Origin: Candidatus Tiamatella incendiivivens
Lineage (GTDB): Archaea; Thermoproteota; Thermoprotei_A; Sulfolobales; Acidilobaceae
Length of the DNA stretch: 57,969 bases
Assembly: GCA_015522635.1 (NCBI GenBank)
Contig: WALW01000025.1
Span: 1-57,969 of the forward strand
Direction of reading: 5' to 3'
The notes below the pieces were generated by a model that was not told where the DNA came from, did not search any database, and saw nothing but the letters and a program-made list of their open reading frames with translations. How positions within the stretch are numbered: position 1 is the first letter of the stretch; each line of letters opens with the position of its first letter. Positions 45,471 through 52,306 of the stretch are shown piece after piece. Both the position numbers and the translations under genes were made by a program.

Positions 45471-45710
45471 TCACCCTGTTACTGATCGAACGACATAACT
45501 GACTAATGCAAAAACTGTTGTCCCCATAGCCAACCAGAAAGATGCCCATATAGAATCTTCTACGAGGCTATCGCCTGCTCTTTTTAGTTTAGTGAATGGT
45601 ATTGGTGAGCCTTTCAGAGTCCAGCCGATACTCCACGTTAATATGAAGAGTGACCATGCTATAGTAGTAACCTTCGTTGTCAGGTCTTGTATAAATTGTA
45701 CTGCATCCAC
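45471..45710 (-). CDS. cedA1: Two-helix small membrane protein, CedA1-type pilin candidate
   Basis: 79 residues. Two hydrophobic helices (about 17-32 and 54-74) flank a positively charged loop (PIPFTKLKRAGDSL). This is the VirB2/CedA1-like pilin topology: a short protein inserted in the membrane and then polymerised into a conjugation-type pilus. GTG start with GGTGAG six bases upstream. It lies ten bases before the CedA-like gene and 31 bases after the large extracellular protein. I cannot exclude that it is instead the CedA2-like accessory protein. Confidence 0.68.
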   Translation of the reverse strand: MDAVQFIQDLTTKVTTIAWSLFILTWSIGWTLKGSPIPFTKLKRAGDSLVEDSIWASFWLAMGTTVFALVSYVVRSVTG

Positions 45711-45741
45711 ATTTTCTCACCGTTCAATGACGCTGAAGATA

Positions 45742-47679
45742 TTAGGGAGTCGTTTGCGATAGTGTTGTAAAAGGCATTGCAACAGTACCGTTTGCAGGTA
45801 TTTTTGCAACGATATAATTGTCTCCGATAATAACTCCATTAACTCCTTGCGGTACTATTTCACTAGGCTTTACTAGGTATACCATCGAATAAGGGTAGCC
45901 TCTTATAACGATGTATCCCCTGTAATTCGAGTTGAAACATAGCTTTGCTTCCTCGATACTACCGTTGATGGCTTTATACTGAACTAATCTTAGAGACTTA
46001 GTGTCTGAGAGGTTAAGGTATCGGACTGGTAGGATTACAATATTGTCTCCACCGGATAGAGCTTGGGGGTAATTGAGGAGGAGATTACCTATAATTGGCA
46101 TGTAATTGTATACAGCTAACGCCTCATTTTCCGTTGAGTGAGTATAAAGCTTCTGAAGGAAAATAGTGGAAATTGAACAAGTGCATATAGAATTGTTATT
46201 GGAGAAAGCTTTGGTGAATAACAGTTTTGAAACGGTATCCTTAACTATCTCTAAAACAGGAGAATCATTTGACACATACGGGATTACAAAGTAATTAAGA
46301 TACCGGGAGTATCCATTATATGCTAGACCAATGACTCCTAAAAATGGGCCGTGGGTTACTGTGAAATGATAATTATTCTTGTATGAGTAGAACAATATTA
46401 ATGGTTTGTTTAACTCATTGCTGTATACTAAACTTCCATTTCCTTTTAACCTGAAACCTCTTGTAATAAGCGATATGTAACTAGGATATATGTGCATAGA
46501 ATAATACTGGAAGACGTTTCGAACATTAGCGTAAATGGGGGTTGTTCCGTTTAACTGCAATGCAAACTCGGTATCTAATGGCGGAGGCACTATTACAATG
46601 GAGGGATATAGTTTTATGGTTGTATTAATTTCGATTGATCCTATTTTAACACCTGTTCCAAGTGATAGGACTGTATTCGAGGAATACGGGATAATCCTAT
46701 TATAGTTAGCATTTCTAGCCTTCAGAAGAAATAGTAGCTGATGTATACCTATACGTTTTATAGTTACATTAAAGGTTGAACCCATTGAGAAGTAATTTCC
46801 ACTAGATATGGTATCGTATAATTCCCCATTAACATATAAGTAAAGCCTAGATATTAGTGAAGAGTAATGGATGTGATAGGTGACTGTCGCGTTTTCATCG
46901 TCTAAAACCACCGAACCTAGTATAGGAATTAAGTCGATTTCCTTTACATCTTCTAAGTACTTGCTCGAATTAAAATCGTATACGTAGTTCTTTTTATAAC
47001 TAGTTTCAAAGCCAGCTTTAGTTACATTTATAATTAAAGTTTCATTATTGAATCCGTGGAAATTGCTTGTTATAAAAGTAGAATTCCTTTTTATGTATGC
47101 TACATCGAATCTTAAGCTATTTATTTTACTTAAATCAACTTGAAGGTAATTATCCAGAGAATAATCAGCATATTTTCTTAGCACGATACTATTGATAGCT
47201 GGATATACGACATATTGAAATACCTTTGATAAATAACCATCTCCTATACCTACTTGCAGATCCCTCTTTAAAGGGATACAAGATTGGTATAGCTCGTTAC
47301 TTAATATGGGAATAGGCTTTTTCGGGACTATGATGACGTGCGAATCATCAGTTATCAATGCAGTGACATCGCTTTCATTTAATAGAATGTTACTTTTCGG
47401 GTTTATCTGAAAATCTGTTTTCTTATAGGAGGAGTTGGAGTAAATTATATATCTAATTCTAATTATTCTGTCTTCATTATTGTAGACTAATACGGTTCCA
47501 TTAGACAGTCTGATCGTCTCTAGGTTCGTGGGAATATTACTGCGAACCTCTTCTTCTATCACACCTGTGGAGTAGTTAGTATATTTTTGTAATACAACTA
47601 TAGAGTTGACTAATATAATTATTAGTAAAAGAGCACTTATTAGATTGGATAATCCCTTTTTATGGAGTGACTTACTCAT
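45742..47679 (-). CDS. Large extracellular protein with pilin-type N-terminus, first gene of the Ced-like operon
   Basis: About 645 residues. The N-terminus SKSLHKKGLSNLISALLLII has a basic stretch, a Gly at the expected cleavage point and a long hydrophobic helix, as in proteins cut by archaeal prepilin peptidase (PibD). The remainder is beta-rich, has many NxS/T sites and no C-terminal anchor, so it should be outside the cell. I choose the ATG at 47679 because GGGG sits just ahead of it; an ATG at 47691 is also open. No family recognised. It may be a surface adhesin or cap of the DNA-transfer apparatus; this is an inference from the operon. Confidence 0.55.
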   Translation of the reverse strand: MSKSLHKKGLSNLISALLLIIILVNSIVVLQKYTNYSTGVIEEEVRSNIPTNLETIRLSNGTVLVYNNEDRIIRIRYIIYSNSSYKKTDFQINPKSNILLNESDVTALITDDSHVIIVPKKPIPILSNELYQSCIPLKRDLQVGIGDGYLSKVFQYVVYPAINSIVLRKYADYSLDNYLQVDLSKINSLRFDVAYIKRNSTFITSNFHGFNNETLIINVTKAGFETSYKKNYVYDFNSSKYLEDVKEIDLIPILGSVVLDDENATVTYHIHYSSLISRLYLYVNGELYDTISSGNYFSMGSTFNVTIKRIGIHQLLFLLKARNANYNRIIPYSSNTVLSLGTGVKIGSIEINTTIKLYPSIVIVPPPLDTEFALQLNGTTPIYANVRNVFQYYSMHIYPSYISLITRGFRLKGNGSLVYSNELNKPLILFYSYKNNYHFTVTHGPFLGVIGLAYNGYSRYLNYFVIPYVSNDSPVLEIVKDTVSKLLFTKAFSNNNSICTCSISTIFLQKLYTHSTENEALAVYNYMPIIGNLLLNYPQALSGGDNIVILPVRYLNLSDTKSLRLVQYKAINGSIEEAKLCFNSNYRGYIVIRGYPYSMVYLVKPSEIVPQGVNGVIIGDNYIVAKIPANGTVAMPFTTLSQTTP

Positions 47680-47684
47680 TTGAT

Positions 47685-47705
47685 GCCCCATATGTATTAA
47701 GGGGC
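47685..47705. repeat. Inverted repeat over the start region of the Ced-like operon
   Basis: GCCCC (47685-47689) pairs with GGGGC (47701-47705) around an AT-rich 11-base centre containing TATGTATTAA. On the minus strand it lies just before the chosen ATG and could hide the GGGG ribosome-binding sequence or act as an operator. Confidence 0.4.
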
Positions 47706-47752
47706 ACTAGCTAGAGAAGGTTGTTTAAAGTATGAAATATTAATAATGAAAG

Positions 47753-48658
47753 TTAGGAGATCTCCTTGGAAAGTTTGTAAATGGTGTTATCCTCTTTTTC
47801 ATATTCATAATAACCTATGAGTTCATAGAATTCTTGCCTAGTCATCATTCTATCCAGTATGTTTCTCTGGGTTCCTTCCGATTTTATTACTCTCAGAGCA
47901 TCTCTCATAGCTCCTAAGGATATTCTGAGTAGAGTTACCGGGAATAAGACTAGTTTGTATCCCCATTTGCTGAAGTCTTCAACAGTGAAATATGGAGTTT
48001 TCCCGAACTCTGTCATGTTCGCTAAGAGTGGTATATTGATTTTCTTTGAAAACTCTCTGAATTCTTCTTCATTTGTTAGTGCTTCAGGGAAAATTATGTC
48101 AGCTCCTGCCTGCTCGTAAAGCTTGGCTCTTCTTAAGGCTTCGTCTAGGCCTTCAACACCTCTAGCATCAGTCCTCGCAATGATAAGCATTTTATCTTTG
48201 GCAATCCTTTTTGCAGCAATTATTTTCCTGGTCATTTCTTCGGCTGGAGCTAGTTTCTTGCCCTTTAAATGACCGCATTTCTTCGGAAGGACTTGGTCTT
48301 CTATTTGAATGGCTGCTGCTCCAGCGCCGATTAAATCTCTCACCGTTCTTTGAACGTTAATGGTTTCACCAAAGCCTGTGTCCGTATCAACGATCAAAGG
48401 TAGATTAGTTATCCTTGTTATGTACCGGGTTGACTTGACTAATTCGGTGAGTGTTATAAGCCCTAAATCGGGCATCGCTAGACTACCTGTTAAGGCTGCA
48501 CCACTCAGGTATATTGCATCAAAACCCATCGATTCCACTAGCAAAGCACTGGCAGGGTTGAATACACCTATTACAGGGGTTGTTTTCTTTCTCTGCATTA
48601 GTTCCTTGAGCATTCCAGCTGGATTCTCTTGGGGTTTATCCCGGAAAAGGAAAGCCAT
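47753..48658 (-). CDS. prpB: Methylisocitrate lyase/PEP mutase family protein (PrpB-like)
   Basis: 301 residues. Isocitrate-lyase-superfamily features: LIVDTDTGFGE, IQIEDQVLPKKCGHLKGK (the KKCGH catalytic loop), and IIARTDARGVEGLDEA. PrpB cleaves 2-methylisocitrate to pyruvate and succinate in the methylcitrate cycle of propionate use. It suits the propionyl-CoA theme of the window, but no methylcitrate synthase or dehydratase is nearby. Other members (oxaloacetate hydrolase, PEP mutase) are less likely given the Cys loop. An in-frame Met at residue 16 could be the start. Confidence 0.85.
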   Translation of the reverse strand: MAFLFRDKPQENPAGMLKELMQRKKTTPVIGVFNPASALLVESMGFDAIYLSGAALTGSLAMPDLGLITLTELVKSTRYITRITNLPLIVDTDTGFGETINVQRTVRDLIGAGAAAIQIEDQVLPKKCGHLKGKKLAPAEEMTRKIIAAKRIAKDKMLIIARTDARGVEGLDEALRRAKLYEQAGADIIFPEALTNEEEFREFSKKINIPLLANMTEFGKTPYFTVEDFSKWGYKLVLFPVTLLRISLGAMRDALRVIKSEGTQRNILDRMMTRQEFYELIGYYEYEKEDNTIYKLSKEIS

Positions 48659-48747
48659 CGCCTTACACCGATTGATACTTAATGTAAAAACAGAAATATA
48701 ACCTTATTAAATATGCTCCAGCCATGCTTTATTACTTGGTGATATAA

Positions 48748-48876
48748 ATGGGAGGTAGACAGAAAACTACACTGTTCATGGATTCAACGAGGAAAGAAGT
48801 TGAAGAAGAAGCTAGGAAGAAAGCTGCGATGGTAGGAACCCAAGAGAAAAAGAAGCGGAAGAAAGGGAGACGCTAA
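48748..48876 (+). CDS. Small basic protein, 42 residues
   Basis: The frame starts at ATG 48748 with GGTGAT four bases upstream and ends at TAA 48874-48876. It encodes MGGRQKTTLFMDSTRKEVE, a charged helix and a basic tail (QEKKKRKKGRR). Composition suggests a ribosome- or nucleic-acid-associated small protein. The MGG-x-K start and Lys/Glu helix resemble the N-terminal tail of archaeal S25e, but the globular part is missing. It sits divergent to the PrpB-like gene and 28 bases before the SPOUT methyltransferase gene. Confidence 0.55.
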   Translation: MGGRQKTTLFMDSTRKEVEEEARKKAAMVGTQEKKKRKKGRR

Positions 48877-48904
48877 CCAAAGAACCTACTAGGTTCCTAT
48901 AAAT

Positions 48905-49714
48905 ATGCCAGTAAAGAATATTTTAAAGAACAATCCGTTTTCAGATATAATAATCATACCATCTTCTATACTCTCTGTTGAACCTACACTGGAATTAAAG
49001 ACTCTGACTGTATCAAGAATTGCAAGGATTCTAGGAATCTTCCAAGCTGACGGTGTTATAATATATTGTGACGAGAGGAAAAATGGAAACTTCAAAACTT
49101 TCTGTAGTGTTCTTAAATATTTACTAATGCCACCGTACCTTAAGAAGTATGTTAAGAAAAGTGAAACTCTTAGAAAGGTAGGAATAGCGTATCCTCTCAA
49201 CTTAGCCATACATAATGTAACAACAAATCTAAAACTAGACCCTATAAGACTTGGGTTGGTAGTTGAATCAAGCGATAGGCGAGTCGAGGTAGATATAGGG
49301 TTAGATAAGCCTATTGGTATAAAGACAAACTCAAGATATCGCTTAAATTCTTTAATCCTAGTAAACGTTAATGAAGGAAGAATCATAAATGAAGAGAAGT
49401 ATTATACTGGTTTCACCATACATTGTGTAAATAGAATACAGGACTTGCACAAAATTATCCTTAACATTAAGCCAGATGGTATATTTGGAACAAGTGTTAA
49501 AGGAACCCCCCTAGAGAGGTGCTCGAAGTGTTGGATCGCAAAGAAACGAGCCTTTGTATTCGGAGGACCAAGTAAAGGAATCAAGTCCATCTACAAAGGT
49601 ATAGAATACGATGAAGTACTAAACACGCTAAAAGACCAGGGAACTACAACGATCAGAACAGAAGAAGCCATATGTATAACTCTTTCAAAGCTGGTTAAGG
49701 TGATATCAAACTGA
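48905..49714 (+). CDS. Archaeal SPOUT-class RNA methyltransferase (COG2106/DUF171)
   Basis: 269 residues. The N-terminal half binds RNA (LSVEPTLELKTLTVSRIARILGIFQADGVIIYCDE), and the C-terminal knot region FVFGGPSKGIKSI...DQGTTTIRTEEAICITLSKL matches the trefoil knot of the family. These enzymes are putative AdoMet-dependent rRNA methyltransferases. An OB-like insert lies in the middle. The ribosome binding site is weak. The next gene starts inside its stop codon. Confidence 0.88.
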   Translation: MPVKNILKNNPFSDIIIIPSSILSVEPTLELKTLTVSRIARILGIFQADGVIIYCDERKNGNFKTFCSVLKYLLMPPYLKKYVKKSETLRKVGIAYPLNLAIHNVTTNLKLDPIRLGLVVESSDRRVEVDIGLDKPIGIKTNSRYRLNSLILVNVNEGRIINEEKYYTGFTIHCVNRIQDLHKIILNIKPDGIFGTSVKGTPLERCSKCWIAKKRAFVFGGPSKGIKSIYKGIEYDEVLNTLKDQGTTTIRTEEAICITLSKLVKVISN

Positions 49715-50274
49715 AAAAGGAAAAAGCATACAAATGCTATGATACGTATATAGAAACAATTGCAGTCTTATGTAATTCCAACTACTTTATGCCATTAGGC
49801 GTGAAATGCACAGACAACTATATATATGCTAGAATATTCAACGACTCTAGACTCTATTCAAAAATAAACGATGGAATTAGAATATTCATCTATCCCGTTT
49901 TAGATGCAAGAATATTCTATCAGTCCCTGAAAGGAGAACTAAAAACAATATACACCGCAGATTCGCAGTGCTATATTATCCCTGATATCCATACCTATGT
50001 GGAAGGGATCATTAAAAGAGTAACACACTCTAAAAATTACAAGAGGATAGAAGTCAAACCGTTAAACAAGTCTAGTGCTTTAGAGTTATTAGATAAAGGA
50101 TACTCGAGAGCTGATGGCTGTCTCATAGAATTAATGGTATATTACACTAAACTGCAGGCAGATGTTATAGAGAAAAATGACTACTGTAAAATCTATTACG
50201 TCTGCTCGGAATCAGTAAAAAGATCCACTTCGAGAGAATATTATCTGAAGATACTAGATGAATTGAGATGCTAA
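49711..50274 (+). CDS. DUF447-like protein with probable CTG start
   Basis: About 187 residues. The family core YIETIAVLCNSNYFMPLGVK and the late KGYSRADGCLIELMVYYTKL match the DUF447 (putative flavoprotein) family. The conserved core begins before the first in-frame ATG (49789), and between that ATG and the upstream stop (49696-49698) there is no ATG, GTG or TTG. A CTG at 49711 lies six bases after AGGTGAT and overlaps the previous stop as CTGA, so I choose it. Biochemical role unknown. It overlaps the MptE-like gene by seven bases. Confidence 0.7.
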   Translation: MKKEKAYKCYDTYIETIAVLCNSNYFMPLGVKCTDNYIYARIFNDSRLYSKINDGIRIFIYPVLDARIFYQSLKGELKTIYTADSQCYIIPDIHTYVEGIIKRVTHSKNYKRIEVKPLNKSSALELLDKGYSRADGCLIELMVYYTKLQADVIEKNDYCKIYYVCSESVKRSTSREYYLKILDELRC

Positions 50275-50984
50275 ACAAACATTCAAATAATTACTTCAAG
50301 GATTTTTATCTCACGACCGGTTATAAACTGCTGAATCTCGACCCTTCTAGGGATAGAATTGCCGTACAATATATTTATTCGTTAATCAACTGTAGAAAAG
50401 TCAACGAAATATGGCTTAACTTAAGAGAAATGGCTTCCTATAGGAAAACAGCTGTCATAATAGGCCCTGAATTGAGTCAGCTTCAAAAGCTCCAGTCAAC
50501 ATTATCAGAAAATAATGTTCTCATAGGAGTGGACGGAGCTTCATATACATTCTTCCTTAAAACGGGAACCCTACCGGATATAGTAGTCTCTGACCTTGAT
50601 GGCCCTCTTAGGCTGTACTATCTTATCCAGGAAATGAATAAATATATAGCTATACATCCTCACGGTGATAATATTTACCGTATTACAACCCTGAATTCGC
50701 TACTACAGTATAGTAGATTGATCGTAACCTCCCAGACAGAAGATTACGAGTGTATACGCAATATCGGTGGATTCACAGATGGCGATAGAGCGGTTTTACT
50801 TGCCGTAGAAATGGGGTTTGAAAGTATAATTATCTGCTGTTTCTCTAGGGAACCTGTTTTCTTTCACAAGGAAATAATCTATTCTCGAGATAGTAAAACG
50901 AAGAAAATTAAGGTGGAAATCCTTTATGGATTACTGGAAAAAATAAAGGAATTGTATGGGGATAGGGTTAAATTCATTTCTTGA
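50268..50984 (+). CDS. mptE: MptE-like 6-hydroxymethyl-dihydropterin diphosphokinase (DUF115)
   Basis: 238 residues. TAVIIGPELSQLQ, VSDLDGPL, IHPHGDNIYRI and the GGFTDGDRAVLLAVEMGFESI block match archaeal MptE, which pyrophosphorylates 6-hydroxymethyl-7,8-dihydropterin for tetrahydrofolate- or methanopterin-type cofactors. It overlaps the DUF447-like gene and is co-transcribed with it and the SPOUT gene. Its 3' end overlaps the convergent surface-protein gene by 11 bases. Confidence 0.85.
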   Translation: MLNKHSNNYFKDFYLTTGYKLLNLDPSRDRIAVQYIYSLINCRKVNEIWLNLREMASYRKTAVIIGPELSQLQKLQSTLSENNVLIGVDGASYTFFLKTGTLPDIVVSDLDGPLRLYYLIQEMNKYIAIHPHGDNIYRITTLNSLLQYSRLIVTSQTEDYECIRNIGGFTDGDRAVLLAVEMGFESIIICCFSREPVFFHKEIIYSRDSKTKKIKVEILYGLLEKIKELYGDRVKFIS

Positions 50985-52161
50985 GTATATATGCAGCTGC
51001 TACTATAGCTATAAACACTATAATAGCTGCACCTATAACTGCACCGGTATTTGATTTCTCGGCGGTAAGTGTTGTCTGTGAAACTTGTGTTGTAGTTGAC
51101 GTAGCTGTGTGAGTTATGGTATTGGTGACTGTTTGTGTAGTTGTTTTTGTCTGGGTAACTGACTGAGTTACTGTATGAGTCACAGTTACAGTCGCTGCTA
51201 CGGGAGGCGTGTATGTCTGGACGAAATTATAGGCCCACTTGAATACATTATAGATGAACTTAGGCCCATCTAAGGTCACACCATAATATGATGGAGCGAA
51301 TGTTGGTTCATAGTCTCCATATGGTGATTCGCCGCTAACTATAACTAGCGAAGCTTTATGGCTAGACGTTGGTAGTACTTCAGCTGCAATGAACGTGTAG
51401 TTGGCGTTTGAACAGCCAGTTACTGCTTCAGCAGTTGCACCTGTACCAGGAGCTAATCCGGCAGCGAATATCTGGTTTATAGCAAGTGGAGGTGGTGGAT
51501 TGTTATCAGCTATATAGGCAGTAGGATAATATCTAGCTATTCTTATCACATTATCTGGTGGTGTTGAGCAGGCAAGTAGATCTACTGTACCATTATCGTA
51601 GGCGTAGACAACGTTGTCCGGCCCGTGGGCTAGTATAGGATTTGTTATACCCTCAGCTACTGCTGAGGCTTCCTTGTCAGGGTATACCTGAGCTAGAACC
51701 CTATAGAATTTCTGTGCATCATGTGTGTTGTCGTATATTGCACTTTCATCTACTCTTAGGTGTGATCCAACATACTCAGCTACAGCATTGACTGCAGCTT
51801 GTGTAACGTTTCCACTTCCATAATCAGAGTCTCCTGCTAACCATAATACCTTACCGCCCGTGTTGAGCCAGTTAACTAGGGCATCCATTTCATCTGGATT
51901 CAGATAGGATGTTGGTTGTCCTACTACAATAATATTAAACTGATTTAAATCCACCTGGTCGAATGACTCATTTATTAGTATGATCTTTGCATAGTCAAGC
52001 GTCTTTGATATGTTAGTCACATACTTTGCGTTTTCACCATGCGCCATGTCAAATCCTATCACTATTGTTGAAGTCTCAGCGTTTGCTGGATGCGGTACCA
52101 GTGCTAACATGGATACTCCTATTACCAGGATTAAGAGAATTGTTACTGTTTTCATATTCAT
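50974..52161 (-). CDS. Secreted protein with Thr-rich stalk and C-terminal anchor
   Basis: 395 residues. A signal peptide (VTILLILVIGVSMLALVPHPANA) precedes a Rossmann-like domain (IVIGFDMAHGENAKYV; NIIVVGQPTSYLNPDEMDALVNWLNTGGKVLWL resembles GATase1/DUF4350-type segments), then a Thr/Val-rich stalk (about 325-370) and a C-terminal helix ending AAAYILKK. It should be tethered outside the membrane. Function unknown; it could be a sensor or binding domain of the S-layer region. It is divergent from the binding protein at 52307. Confidence 0.72.
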   Translation of the reverse strand: MNMKTVTILLILVIGVSMLALVPHPANAETSTIVIGFDMAHGENAKYVTNISKTLDYAKIILINESFDQVDLNQFNIIVVGQPTSYLNPDEMDALVNWLNTGGKVLWLAGDSDYGSGNVTQAAVNAVAEYVGSHLRVDESAIYDNTHDAQKFYRVLAQVYPDKEASAVAEGITNPILAHGPDNVVYAYDNGTVDLLACSTPPDNVIRIARYYPTAYIADNNPPPPLAINQIFAAGLAPGTGATAEAVTGCSNANYTFIAAEVLPTSSHKASLVIVSGESPYGDYEPTFAPSYYGVTLDGPKFIYNVFKWAYNFVQTYTPPVAATVTVTHTVTQSVTQTKTTTQTVTNTITHTATSTTTQVSQTTLTAEKSNTGAVIGAAIIVFIAIVAAAYILKK

Positions 52162-52306
52162 TTATATTACACCCCATAATAGGTATTTCTAGGTAATCCT
52201 TGGAAATAGTTGTTACTTATAAATAATTACTATCTAATAAGAGGAAAATATTTTGTTACCAACCATTACACTATATATTCCCTGAAAATGCCTCGAGGGA
52301 TGGAGG

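Noticed and set aside
48889-49386. 165-codon minus-strand frame inside the SPOUT gene
   Set aside because: Antisense to a conserved methyltransferase, no start site signals and an arbitrary composition.
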